Shown here piece by piece: positions 24,011-35,349 of a DNA stretch of 64,000 nucleotides; position 1 is the first letter of the stretch, and every line of letters starts with the position of its first letter. The DNA lies in the NCBI GenBank assembly GCA_963920765.1, contig OY987245.1, positions 5,162,727 through 5,226,726 of the forward strand, given 5' to 3'. The DNA comes from Ulota crispa (lineage: Eukaryota > Streptophyta > Bryopsida > Orthotrichales > Orthotrichaceae). The notes under the pieces are model-generated. The model saw only the letters and a list, made by a program, of their open reading frames with translations. It was not told where the DNA came from and ran no database searches. Made by a program: the position numbers and the translations under genes.

Positions 24011-24421
24011 TAGAATTATTGTGGGGAACTTGCAACTTTGCTGAATAATGGCAGAGAATCCTCATTCATGCCGGGGCCACACTGCTAAAGAAACCGGCAA
24101 GTTAAGCAAGCAATTTTCAAAACAGTCGATTTAAGCAGCCGGTTTCTAGAATTTGGGCCACACTGCTTTTCAGCATACTTCTAGCTGATTTCCAACTTTC
24201 TAGGTCACCTTGGTTTCTGAATCGTGAGCAGTAGGTATCAAGCTTCAATTTAATATTAAATTAAAGTCAAGGATTCTACTTAAAAAAGAACTATGGTGGA
24301 AACTGTCGGTTTGAGGGCTGTAGAAACTGAAGTTTTAAACTGGAGGTTCAAAACTGAAAAGTGTCCCCAAAAGTAGAGAATGTGGGCATCAAAGTCGAAC
24401 TGACCAAGAACTGCCAGTTTC
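24011..24421. other. Intergenic DNA with recurring ACCGG(C)/GCCGGTTT motifs
   Basis: No gene. Short repeats of GGGCCACACTGCT (24074, 24163) and inverted GAAACCGGC/GCCGGTTTC occur, probably remains of an older element. Confidence 0.35.
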
Positions 24422-24424
24422 TAA

Positions 24425-24581
24425 GGGCCTCCTTCTATGCAAGGGGATGGTCGGTCATTCTTGAAATACTGCACCAATAATCAGTTGGATGGGTGTTCAG
24501 AAAAACCGGAACTCCATCCAACCAATTATCGGTGGGGTATTTTAAGAATGACCGGCCACCCCCTTGCATGGAAGGAGGCCC
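24425..24581. mobile_element. Harbinger/Tourist-like hairpin MITE
   Basis: A 157-bp element beginning GGGCCTCCTTC and ending GAAGGAGGCCC, with arms of about 68 bp that pair closely. It is flanked by TAA on both sides (24422-24424, 24582-24584). GGGCC ends with a 3-bp TWA duplication are typical of Tourist-type MITEs. Confidence 0.8.
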
Positions 24582-24701
24582 TAAGTCTCGTGTGACTCAG
24601 CCTTCAGGGGCCAAGGCTCGGCATGATGGCTCTACAAGGAGTGATTTCCTAAAGCTCTTCCGTTGGTTGCGTAACACACACCTAAGAATGCAAGCACTTA
24701 A

Positions 24702-26020
24702 CCCCTAAGGTAGGAGGCACAAAACCGACCATCTAAGGGCTCATTTCCCTTATTCAAGGTTTTTTGTAGATGGGAGGATTTTCAATTCATTATTCATACA
24801 AAGAGAAATAGATGCGGAATGTAACACAAGTTGTTTCATATTTTTTGAAGCATTTTTGAATTATTTATGAATTTTCAAAATGCATGTGTCATAGGTTTCT
24901 ATTTATGACCCTAGATTTATCAAGAACCATTCACTTGCAAGTTGTTTAGAGATTTGGGGAAGCAAGGAGAATGATTGGCTCTTTGCAATTAAAAACAACT
25001 TTTTTTCCATGCTTTTGATGACAAAACCACCTCATGTCCATTTCACTACAGCCTATATGGTGGTTCAAAATGCCTGGGCAGTTTTTGAGCCTCCTACCTT
25101 AGATGACCAAGCCTTGATTATTAAAGCAATATAGCAATTTTGGGCACGTACTTGTGATTGGAGGGTTTTGTATTTTGGGCTGGAATTTTTGCAGATTGTG
25201 GGAATAAGATTTATCTTTCATATGCACTAAACTTCATAACATTTGGAAATATGAATAAGAAGATATGGCCAAAATGTGGTTTTTTTTCACTCAACGGGTA
25301 GTCTAGGCATATTTTAGAAAATCACCATTTTTGGAAACAAAAATTCAAAATTGGCCTAGGAGATTTATGTGAACGTGGAAAGCATGGAATCATTCCAATT
25401 TCAATCAATGAGATGAAAGTTATGAAGAGTTTTTGCTTGCTAGCAATTATGAACTCTCTACTCTAAAATAAACTTTGGAGTCCTCTATTTTACTCAGTTT
25501 TCAATGTTTTGGAAAAAAATTGAAACAAGAGGATGTCAATTTTTTATTACAACATAAAATTGTTGGGATTGGCATTTTTCATTTCCATAAATAAATTCTT
25601 AACAATTGAATGTTTTGAATCATTCTCTACTTTTATTTACTTACTATTTTTTCTCATGTGTTTTACAACCCCAAACAATTTGAAACTTTTTGACATGCAG
25701 TCTATTTAGGTGAAATAAGGAATCTAGAGAAGCACCACCCACACATCCTTTTTTCTGTAGGAATTTCACCTTTTGAAGGGTAGCTATCTAGTTTTTCACA
25801 AGACCAAAAAAAAAGTTTTTGAATATTCAAACTATTCTACTTTGCAATCCCCATGGTGGAAAATTCTAAATTTTTTTCCACATTTCCTAAAACTATTCTT
25901 CTACAAAATCTTCTGGTCACATATGCGTAAAAATGTTTTTGTTTTTCAGATTTAGTTGATGCTCTAACAATGGCATTTTTGGAGAGTTTTTGGTGAAAAC
26001 ACTGCTTGGTCCTTCAGGGG
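24702..26020. mobile_element. TTAA-type element interrupted by a TA-type MITE in its terminal repeat
   Basis: The left end is TTAA (24698-24701) plus CCCCTA, then a nested element (24708-25099), then GATGACCAAGCC. Removing the insert restores an end resembling CCCCTAAAGGACCAAGCC. The right end is GCTTGGTCCTTCAGGGG (to 26020), followed by TTCA, a decayed TTAA. The interior shows the TTTTGGGCACGTACTTGTGA segment near the left end. Confidence 0.75.
24708..25099. mobile_element. TA-flanked MITE nested in a TTAA element
   Basis: A 392-bp element with ends AGGTAGGAGGCAC and GAGCCTCCTACCT, flanked by TA (24706-24707, 25100-25101). It has family-B-type ends but a different interior. It is younger than the element it interrupts. 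Confidence 0.8.
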
Positions 26021-26173
26021 TTCAGGAAGAAATGAATATAACCATCATGTGTGCATGTTCACCAGTAACATCTACTAGTATTAGTAAATTTCTTCCAAGT
26101 TTTGGCACAAATGGTGTTTGCTTGAGAAGGATTTGGCAATTCCATCCATGTTTTCTTTTCTTTTTTGTTTTAA

Positions 26174-26413
26174 CCCTTAAACGATCATTCACCATAGTCC
26201 ATAGGGCATAGTATATATGTTGACGTATAATTGTCATTTTTTACCAATAAGAAATTATAATTTGGGATCTCAAGTAGCTCACTAAAACCGTACTGATCTA
26301 TTCTCCAACTTCTTTGTTGGTCTCAAATGTAATAGAGGTGTGGATCCATTCCAAACATAAGAAAAATAACCCATATTGTACTGGTTGCACACGGCCTTTC
26401 AGTCGTTTAAGGG
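26174..26413 (+). mobile_element. TTAA-flanked MITE, 225-240-bp family D (copy 1)
   Basis: A 240-bp copy flanked by TTAA (26170-26173, 26414-26417) with ends CCCTTAAACGATCA and AGTCGTTTAAGGG. The interior (AATTTGGGATCTC, GTGTGGATCCATTCCAAA) matches 33099-33322, 47578-48027, 62691-62916 and 63515-63723. Confidence 0.9.
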
Positions 26414-26554
26414 TTAAGGGAGCCACTGCAAAAATGATAAGATTCCACAACCGTTTGCCAATAAAAAAATTGATGCCTACAAGTCTCTTGCGTTGCGTTG
26501 TTTGGCAAGCATTGTGCTGGTTTTGTTGTTCCCAACTCTCATTTGGAAAAATTT

Positions 26555-26760
26555 AAGCCCTCTAGAAGGCTCTTAAGAGATGTGCTTATAGAGAAAATTT
26601 CTGACCATTTTAGAGGTCAGAGGTTAGTCATGTAATTAGATCATATGACACACTATACTAACCACTAAAAATTAAAACTTAAAAATAATTTTTTTTCTTA
26701 CTATTTTTTTACCTTTATTATATAGCGGGCATGCATTCATAAGGGCCTTATGGAGGGCTC
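26555..26760. mobile_element. Possible hAT-like MITE
   Basis: A 206-bp interval with imperfect inverted ends (AAGCCCTCTAGAAGGCTCTTA against GAGCCCTCCATAAGGCCCTTA). It is flanked by AAAAATTT and AAAATTTT, an approximate 8-bp duplication. Assignment to hAT is by target-site length only. Confidence 0.45.
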
Positions 26761-27395
26761 AAAATTTTGCTAACGATTGTTTTATAGTTGTGTGGTCATG
26801 TCTTTTTTGTTCTATCCCTAACCGCAATTTTTAAACTGGCTAAAATTTGCAAAATTCCTGCCAAAAAAATACGCAGCTCAAAACTTGTAAACTTGTGCAC
26901 TTCAGAGTGCCAAATTTGAAAATTTTAACTTTTTACCACTGATTCTAAAGTTGAAAATCGTATTTGAGGTCTCTGATTCCCTGAGTCTTTGGATAGGGCT
27001 TTTGTATTTTCTACTTGTAATGAATTTTCAAAAAAACAAAAAATAAAAAAAAGTAAGAGAAAAACAATTATATCTGTGCATGTCAAGCACGCTAGATACC
27101 CTCTCTCTATAAGTTTTCTTTCATTTTGAGCCTTTTAAGACCCAGTGGCTGCTATGATGTTAATTGACACACTCGTATTGAGCTTCTCCAAGGTCTCCCA
27201 AAGACCTCTAGAACTGCCAAACAAGGTTTTTTTTTACTGACACAAGTGAAAGGAATTTCATTGCAATAAAAAAGTACTAGAACCTCAGCTATCCTCAGCT
27301 AAAAACGGTCTACAAACAGACAAGAGAAAGAACACACAAGACTAAACAATGATACAAAGGACAATTAAAAGAATGCCACACTAGGGCTTTGAAGT
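26761..27395. other. AT-rich intergenic DNA, nothing identified
   Basis: No credible gene. Short homopolymer tracts only. Confidence 0.45.
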
Positions 27396-27399
27396 GCAT

Positions 27400-27868
27400 A
27401 ACGCGTTATTTGTTAAATTGGAAAAACAATACATTTTGGGACTTCTGAAGGTTTTAGGTGATCATCTAAAATTGAGCTCACAATGTTTTTTTGGTGCACG
27501 ACTACATGTGAGGAGGATTTTGCGAGGGAAAAGAATCTTAGTGACTTAGACTGAATTTGATACCTTTGAATCTGATTTAAGGTAACTTTTTGGGTTTAAG
27601 GTGGAGTACAAAAACGCTTTATATGTGATTTTTGGGAATATGCTTACAAAGTGGGACTTTCGGATTTTTGAAGCTTTTAGTACACTTTCAGGAGTATTCC
27701 TAAAATTGGTCCACATGGCCTCACTTGAGAGGAGGAATCAGCAAGGGAAATTTTTTAGTGGCTCAGGCAAAATTTGATACCTTCAAATCTGGTTTAAGGT
27801 AACTTTTTGAGTTTTAGGTGGGTACAAAATTGGACCTCCGTTTTTCCCAATTTAACAAATAACGCGTT
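27400..27868. mobile_element. Family E element with 4-bp TSD (copy 1)
   Basis: A 469-bp element with inverted ends AACGCGTTATTTGTTAAATT, flanked by GCAT (27396-27399, 27869-27872). The interior contains GGTTTAAGGTAACTTTTTGRG twice as direct repeats. It shares end sequence with 44733-44997, 50771-50890 and 53798-54096. Confidence 0.85.
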
Positions 27869-28153
27869 GCATAGTTCAAGGGTGACTAAGCGCTTGGCTG
27901 CAATGGATCAAATTTTCTGATGAAAACGAGGGTTACACCACACATTAAAAAATATAGTTACCTAGCCAAAGTGCTGGTTGCACTGAGAACATCTCCATCC
28001 ATATGGGAAAAAAACAGGTTAAGAAGACTTTTGGATGAAAAGGGAGTAATCAATGCACAAAAGATTCTTATGGGCAAAGCAAAAATCACAAATTTTTAAT
28101 GTATGGTAACTCTTTTAGGTATAAGTTTTTCTTTCACGATTAGTAAGTCCTTC

Positions 28154-28300
28154 AAAGTTTGCCATGTTTGTATAGATACCCTTGGTTTTTGAGATATTAC
28201 ACATATACCTTTGGACCATAATTTTCAAACATTTTTTTGGTATGCAAGCTACTTCCTTCACAACCAATATTAAAGCAAGAAGTACCTATAGCGGTTGAGA
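28154..28300. mobile_element. Partial family F foldback
   Basis: TTTGTATAGATACCCTTGGT through CTTTGGACCATAATTTTCA matches one arm of the foldback elements at 44505-45034 and 56366-56637. The second arm is not recognisable here. Confidence 0.5.
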
Positions 28301-28398
28301 AATGCAAGCGTAGAAGCTTGTTTGGATGGTCCTTGGAAGAATGCATGACACACCTTGAGATGTGGGCCAATCTCCTTGAATGAAGGCTTGGTAACTTA

Positions 28399-28757
28399 GA
28401 GCATCTCCTTCCCCACTTGCGTGGAGAAGCCCCTAGAAATGAGGTTTGGAGGGGATGGGAACATGAAGTAGCGAGGTAGGGCATGAAATTCCCTTGCAAC
28501 ACGGCGTGAAGTTCCTTGCAACCCGGTTTGGACGTTGGAAATCAAGCCTAGGGATGTCAAACACTCACAGCGCATGTGCGAGGGGCCGCAAAGGGTTTCA
28601 ATATAAAGCTGAAATTTGCTATGAATGTGGCTCAACTTCAAGGCCCGCACTTGTACACCTGTACATTGACAAGTAGAGTGATGTTGAAAACTTGAAACAA
28701 AGAAGCCTTTACGGGTTGCACCCGCGGGGCTCACTTTACGGGTGGCAGGAGGTGCTC
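28399..28757. mobile_element. Harbinger/Tourist-like MITE (TTA target site)
   Basis: A 359-bp interval flanked by TTA (28396-28398, 28758-28760) with ends GAGCATCTCCTTCCC and the complement of GAGCACCTCCTGCC. It is more GC-rich than its surroundings, and its open frames on both strands have no motifs. Confidence 0.6.
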
Positions 28758-28815
28758 TTAGCCTCTTACAGTGCATGAGAATTGGAGCTGCTTGTGATGA
28801 CCAAGTGAGAACTTA

Positions 28816-29222
28816 AGGTAGGAGCACCTTAATCGGACACTTTTGTTACATCAATTCACCAAGAGTTTGTATGGAGATTCTGAGAATGTAGAAGGGATAG
28901 GAAACCTATAAAGAGTGTTGAAAAATTATTTTTGGAATTTGCTAAGGTTGTATGAATAAACTACAAATTATTAAAGGTAACTCCCTAGATACACCTATTG
29001 TGAACACTAGACCCCCATTGAATTGCTTGTATTGAAATGCAAATGTGACATCAAAAAGATCCAATCACATGCTGCCACCTACACAATTTGTGTTCCAATA
29101 CTCAATTACGATGAACAACTTTAGCTGACTTGCATGTCTGATTTGGGTAACTAATGGATCTGAAACGGACTCATTTATAGGTGTCCGAGAACAAATCCTG
29201 TCCATTTAAGGTGAACCTACCT
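28816..29222. mobile_element. TA-flanked MITE with family-B-type ends
   Basis: A 407-bp interval with ends AGGTAGGAGCACCTTAATCG and the complement of AGGTAGGTTCACCTTAAATG, flanked by TA (28814-28815, 29223-29224). The interior is not matched elsewhere in the window. Confidence 0.7.
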
Positions 29223-29224
29223 TA

Positions 29225-32200
29225 CTAAACTCCAATCTAACATGCATTTCCATGCACTTCCATGCAGTCAGACGAGGCCAGCAGCCAACTGAACTGGAGA
29301 TTCCGTCTCAGAGACGGAAGTGCTGTTTTTGACATCATGGGGTGAGAGAAATAGAACCTGTAGGGAGACGCAATTCTGTCATGATTCGGCAGCTTTCATG
29401 CTGCCCTGCTGCACACGGCGCCAAGCTCAAACACTTGGGCACACGGAAACTCTGGACTGAGACTCCTTCAAATTTACAAAAAAATATGGTATTTTATCAA
29501 AGTCAAGGGCCAAGAGCATCGACCCTCAGGAGTCAGGGCATCTCACCAGTTCTCCACCCGACCTCAAAAACTTCATGACTGGGAAAAAAACAAAGGCCTT
29601 TGTTTTTAGTGTTGGACACTTGATTCCACCACCTCAGTCTCCAAATATTTACTTTAGCTATTGACAAGTCTCATTGTTTGTAAAAGCAAGTAGATCCTCC
29701 ATCATTGATATTTTAATTTATTAGTTGTATAAGAAAAAGCTGTACTTGAAAGGGTTGTTGTGTACAGAAAAATTGCAAATTTTGCCACATTAGCAAATTA
29801 TGAACCTTTTAGATGCCCTCTCCAATCCCCTTTCAAGGGACCTCAATAAAGGTTTTAATTTATACTTTGAGATATGGAAAATATTTTACAACCTACTTTT
29901 CCCAATCCAAAACTTTGAGTGCAATGATGGCTAAGAGCCTTGTGCCCCAATGGAAACAAGGCAACCATTCAATTATGATGGTGCACAATGCCAAAAATCA
30001 TTAAAAAATTGTGACTCTATACTTGATTGTGTCAACTCAAGTTTGGAATACCGTGTTAAATCCATGCCTTTGGTTTGCTTAATGCTTGTACAATAGAAAA
30101 GTCAAATAATGTAGCAATACTTCACACACACTTCTAATGTATCCAACCTAGACTAAATACATTTCAAAAGAATCACAAATTAAGGGGCATTTGGAGGGCT
30201 CATTATTCTGATAGTGATTGAAATATCTTCTCTACTAACTTTCATCCAAATATTGTTACACATAATGCTTCCTCCACAGGAATCATGATCCATTTTTATT
30301 ATTTTTAAACTAAGAGTTGTCATTATCAAATTGAGATAAACCCGCATAGTGGATGTTGGATGTCATAGAGGGCTCAATCTTCAAGACCATTTTGGACCAT
30401 TTTCACCTGTTCAATTTACAAGAAATGGCGGTTCTCCCCAAATGTTGCTTAAACTCCTGCTCTGGTTCCCCAACATAAGCTGACTAGGTCAAGTAACACT
30501 GATGAAAATAAACAAAAACAAAAAAAAAACTGATAAAAAAACGTATTGAAATGTTGAAGTTTCTTGCTAGAGGAGGCAGATCTAAAGACATAGACTGGGT
30601 ATGAGTGCTGCATGAAACAAGCCTGAAAGCACGTCATGAATCCTTTCTGCTGTCAGGGAACTGCGGCTTTCACAACAGAAGGCTGAGATCAGAGTTTTTT
30701 TTTTCACCTACCAGACGCCGCCTGCCCTCCCAGGAATGGAGTATTAGTATTCTGAGTGTGAGAGAGGCCCATTGGTTCAATTTCTGATAGGGTGGTCTCA
30801 TGAGGCCCAAAAAAACACATTGGGTGAGACGTACCAAAGGTCGACATCTCAGCATTCTGTACATAACAGAAATAGAGGCACATTTTGAAATTGTCAATTC
30901 AAGGAAGAACTACCAAAGTAAACTATCCTTAACAATTCATGAAATAATAATTATATTATCAATTTTCAAAATTTTTGGAATGCCCTTGACTATTGTATGT
31001 ACCTTCCAAAGTAGTTTGTGACAATTTTGCTTGAGGTAAAATGCTGCCTATTATTACAACTTTAGAAAGTTTATGTTATAACAATAAAAACTTGTCTAAA
31101 TTTGTTTAAATTAAAAATATCTTTAAATCAAAAACATTACCCTAGTATCAACATGTTTGATTTAGGGAAGTTTAGCACCTTCTTTAGGTTGTCTACATGT
31201 TGATTTATAATAACATAGTTGCCCACACTTTTGATCATGCACTATGTTTTTTTCTTGATCTTTATTCCTTATTTTAATCTACTAGGGTTTGGTCTTGATC
31301 TTCATTCCTTGTTTATCTACTAGGGTGTGGTTTTGCAAAATTCTTGTATATTTGTTTAGCTTTGAGAATAGATTTGCAATGCTTTGTTGTACACATGTAG
31401 CTAAGCAAACAAGATTCTATTGGGATCTAGTTGTAGTTTGGACGTTGGGTGTTGACATGGGCATTTTTGGGACCTTTCCAGCAATTGGGATATTTTAGTT
31501 GTTTTGCAAAAATCAAGGATAAACAAGTGTTTTTTTGAATTTTAAAAGCATGTTTGATTTAACTACACTTGTGACACTTTTAGGACATAAGTGCTTGAAT
31601 TAGGGTTTGGAGACAATTTGGACTTAAAGTACACCAACCTTTCCCCTCTCACACATTAATTGGCTATGACTTCAACCTTTGATTAGATGTGGCATGTTGC
31701 CACAAATTTGAAGTAGACAATTATTTTTCTTGTTTATCCTTGGCTTGCTAAATTTCCTCTGTACAATTAAGTATAAATCCTACCATTTGTTGTAAATCCA
31801 ATTGATTTTCTAAATTACTTTCAACGTATTAGGTTTACTTTTTACAACAATAAAGCAAAGAATATGCAACACAAATTAGCATATGCAATGAGGAGGGAAG
31901 CTATTTAGTGAGCGTAGAGCCATGAGCCGTGAGTAGTGAGCCAAAAATTTTGAGCATAAATTTTTGTTGGTCAAAAAAATGAATAAAAAATAGGAAAAGT
32001 TGAACTCACTTGTTAAAAAAATCAAAAAATAGTGTCTCAAACAAAGGGTAAGAAAAAATAATCCTAGATCTGTGGAATTTACAAGGCCTATAACCACGGA
32101 ATTCCTAAACTATAAGCTATGCTAGAGGCATTTTGGAATTAAAAAATAGCAAATGATGAAGAGCAAGTATGTCTGTGCTTAAATAATATGGAAATCAAAT

Positions 32201-33094
32201 TGAAGAAATCACATTAAGAGTACCTTAATAAGAAAATTATCAAACAAGTTTAAATTTGAAATGGGTGATTTAAGAAAATCCAAGTTCAAAACATCTCCAA
32301 GCTTCAACATAAGCGTTAATTTTATATGAAATATACTCCAAAAGAAATAATTGGAGATTGGTTCTCACCTTGAACCAATTTGTATGTAATTGAAAGAAGA
32401 CAAACAAAAACACAATAATACACATGTATTAGACACTATTGTACACTACAGGCTTAGCAAATGAAGACTACTCTTTAATACGTACATACTCACCATGAAA
32501 TAAAAAATTGTATAGTTATAATTGCACAATAAATATAGCAAAAGATATATGAGCATGAAAAAGTTAACATTTCAAGCGTAAACAAGTTACTTAATAATGA
32601 GTATAAAATGGAAATTGTCTTATAGATAAGTACCTTACAACAATGACAATATAGGCTACTTTAGTATAGTGAAATGTAAACAAAAAATGAGCAGTACTTT
32701 AATGTAAGGCTTCATGAAAAGTTTTTGACTTTAGAGTGGCTAAAAAAAGAAGCATATATAAAAAGATCATAGCCTACATCTAACTCACAGACTACTATGA
32801 AAACATAATACAAATGTTTAAACTGTGCTTTTGCCTTGGTTTGCTAAGCTTGCCACTAAGCATCAATTTGAAATAATGACAAAAACACTCTTGAAATGAA
32901 CTAATGGTCAACATGTATTGTTCAACCTTGGTCTTAGAATGTAAATTTAGAAAAAATGATGCAACCAAATCTAGGTACGTTTTAGAATGAGTGTGACTTT
33001 CCAAATTCCACCTTGAACAAATTTGACAGATGCACAATTGTTGGACTCTTTTGTTGTTGGAGCTTGCATATTTTGGTAGATGGATTTTCTTGAC
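29225..33094. other. 3.9 kb of intergenic DNA without recognised genes or elements
   Basis: Read on both strands; open frames are short and AT-rich with no motif. No terminal inverted repeats or TTAA/CCCTAAA ends were found. It may hold old decayed elements. Confidence 0.45.
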
Positions 33095-33098
33095 TTAG

Positions 33099-33322
33099 CC
33101 CTAAGGACCATAGGGCATAGTATATATGCTGCCGTATATTTGGTATTTGCTACCAAAAAGAAGTTGTAATTTGGGATCTCCAATAGCTCACTAGAACAAC
33201 TTTGATCTATTCTCCAACTCCTTTGTTGATCTCAAATGTAGTAAAGGTGTGAATCTAGTCCAAATACAAGAAAAACACCTCGTATTCTATTGGTAGCAAC
33301 GACATGCTGAGTCCTTTAGGGG
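33099..33322 (+). mobile_element. Family D MITE (copy 2) with TTAG flanks
   Basis: A 224-bp copy homologous to 26174-26413, with ends CCCTAAGGACCA and GAGTCCTTTAGGGG. Both flanks read TTAG (33095-33098, 33323-33326) instead of TTAA. Confidence 0.85.
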
Positions 33323-33326
33323 TTAG

Positions 33327-33595
33327 TTTAGGATGCTTGTCAAGCATAACAAGTGTAAGAAATGTTGAAAGACCAAAGGCAACAAAGCTCTCTCTTCAAA
33401 TAGATGACAAGGCAAAATATCATGTTGTCCAGGCAACAAAAATATTATTTGTGTTACACAAATGCTCAAACTTTTCTTCACAATTATGATTGTAATAGAA
33501 GTTTTGAGAAGCTCTCCATACCAAGTAATGTAGACATATCCATTCCCAAGTGGCACTCAATTCCTCACCCTACTTTTGAGGCGTTCATCGTTCCT
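33327..33595. other. Intergenic DNA, nothing identified
   Basis: Short open frames on both strands without motifs. Confidence 0.4.
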
Positions 33596-33598
33596 CTT

Positions 33599-33718
33599 CA
33601 CTACAAGAAAACCATGGTCAAATCTACAAAAAGTTGACAAAGATTATGACCTAATCAACAAATTAGGTCACAATCTTTATCAACTTTTTGTAGATTCGAT
33701 CATGGTTTTCTTGTAGTG
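33599..33718. mobile_element. CACTA-type hairpin MITE
   Basis: A 120-bp near-perfect palindrome starting CACTACAAGAAAACCATGGT and ending in its complement, flanked by CTT on both sides (33596-33598, 33719-33721). CACTACAAGAAA ends with a 3-bp target duplication are diagnostic of CACTA (CMC/EnSpm) elements. The arms are about 57 bp with few mismatches, so the insertion looks young. Confidence 0.92.
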
Positions 33719-33748
33719 CTTGAATCCAAAATGGAGTTTTCAACGGTA

Positions 33749-34025
33749 CTTGCAGAAGCAAATCTTGTCACACGTAAGTTGTTAAACTGGTTTGAGAGGG
33801 TTGGGATTGGGACCATCAAGTGCCGTTATATGAACACATCCAAGCAATTTCAAGGTTAGTCTAGAGTTATTTTTAAAGTCCTTATGAGTTGCAAATCTGT
33901 TCCCTAATATAAAAATATTTAAGCTACTTTTGTCCACAAAAATGACGTTCCATAATAACTTGTTGAAAAGCTAACCCTACAAAAAAATTCCTAAATTTTT
34001 TGAGACCTTGAAATACCCCACAATA
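33749..34025 (+). repeat. Dispersed repeat family G (copy 1, uninterrupted)
   Basis: About 275 bp matching 46541-47075 (shared GAGGGTTGGGATTGGGACC and CAAATCTTGTCACA). This copy keeps a single TTAA at the place where the other copy carries a TTAA-flanked insertion. The nature of the parent element is unknown. Confidence 0.75.
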
Positions 34026-34195
34026 TGTCTACCTTAACAAATTCTCTCTTGGAAAATAGATATTTACTCACTAATCCATCTTCAAGGGGTTTATGCGGAT
34101 ATCAATCCCATAATTAGCATTTTCAAATTCAATTAAAAACAAACTTATATTTTGTTGCTTGTTTTATAAGCACTAATTAAAGTTACGTGCTTTAA

Positions 34196-35128
34196 CCCCT
34201 AAAGGACCAAGCCCTTTTTTCAGTGAAAGTTATTGAAAACTACCACTTTTGGGGGAATGAGTACAAAGATAGGAAAAACAATTATTTTTGGAAATCCAAC
34301 CGTAAGATCTTGCCCTAGACTATGGGAGGTACTTGTGGAAAAAACATTAGCTCATTCTAGATGTAGAGGAGTGAGATATTGACTTTTGAAGTGAAAAAAA
34401 AAGTTTTTTTCCCTGCTGCCCAAAAATTTCAGAAGCCTTTGATTGCCTCTAAATAAAAAAAAATGCTCTATGCAAATGTGAGGTTTATTTTTCCCATGTA
34501 GAAAACCAAGTTAGGTAAATGTGGGAGAATTTTCAAATGAATTGGAGGTGTGAATCATATTTTGTAAAATCTTGCAATGCCGTAAGGCCATCAAATTTGC
34601 ATATACACTAGGCAAAATTGGAGGATTTATGTAAAATTGTGAAATGTGAATTACTCTGATCCAAATGGTGGAAATCAAGGAATCTTAGTTTACTACAACA
34701 AGGAAAAAAAAAAGTCAAAAAACAAATTCACAAAGAACACAAAAAGTAAAGCACCAAAGGCAAAAGGAATGGAGGTATGGGAGTTTTGTACTTGCCCGCA
34801 AACTAAAACTTTTCAAACATAAATTGGAATTGAATGATTCAAAGCTCCCCACATATGTATAAATGTAAAGAACCAATTTCAGATTTTTATTTTGAAAAAA
34901 TGTTAGTTTTAGAAAAGTTTTTGCTTGCCCGATCTCCACCATTTTCCAGAAATTCATGCATAACTTTTTCAATAAATGTCAGAATGAAGAAAAAATTAGA
35001 TGCCCACGTAGGTCTTTGAATTCCTCATTTTCCATAAAAGTTTCAAAAAATCATACAAAGTAATTTAGTTGTAAGTACATGCCCGAAATCTCAATTGTCC
35101 CCCTAGGGGACAGTTGGTCCTTCAGGGG
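34196..35128 (+). mobile_element. TTAA-flanked element, 930-bp family A1 (copy 4)
   Basis: A 933-bp copy with left flank TTAA (34192-34195) and decayed right flank TGAA. The ends are CCCCTAAAGGACCAAGCCC and GGTCCTTCAGGGG, with the palindrome GTCCCCCTAGGGGAC subterminal on the right. It is the closest match in the window to 20132-21064. Confidence 0.9.
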
Positions 35129-35349
35129 TGAAACTAATGAACATACGGTGCATTGACATAATGGTTAAGTTACACATCAAAAGTCACGAGGTGTGACTTA
35201 GTCTAAGTTACAAATTAGCAATGACCATACTATTCTTGGCCGGACAAGGGGCAGCATTTTGATGACCTCCCAGAAGTACAGAAGGTTTAAGTTTTTTTTT
35301 CTTTGCATAGGCAGAATTGCAGACAGATAATATGCCGATTTTCCTCACA

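Noticed and set aside
24702-26020. Telomere-like CCCTAAA words as interstitial telomere tracts
   Set aside because: Only single units occur, always at element ends next to TTAA; there is no tandem telomere array.
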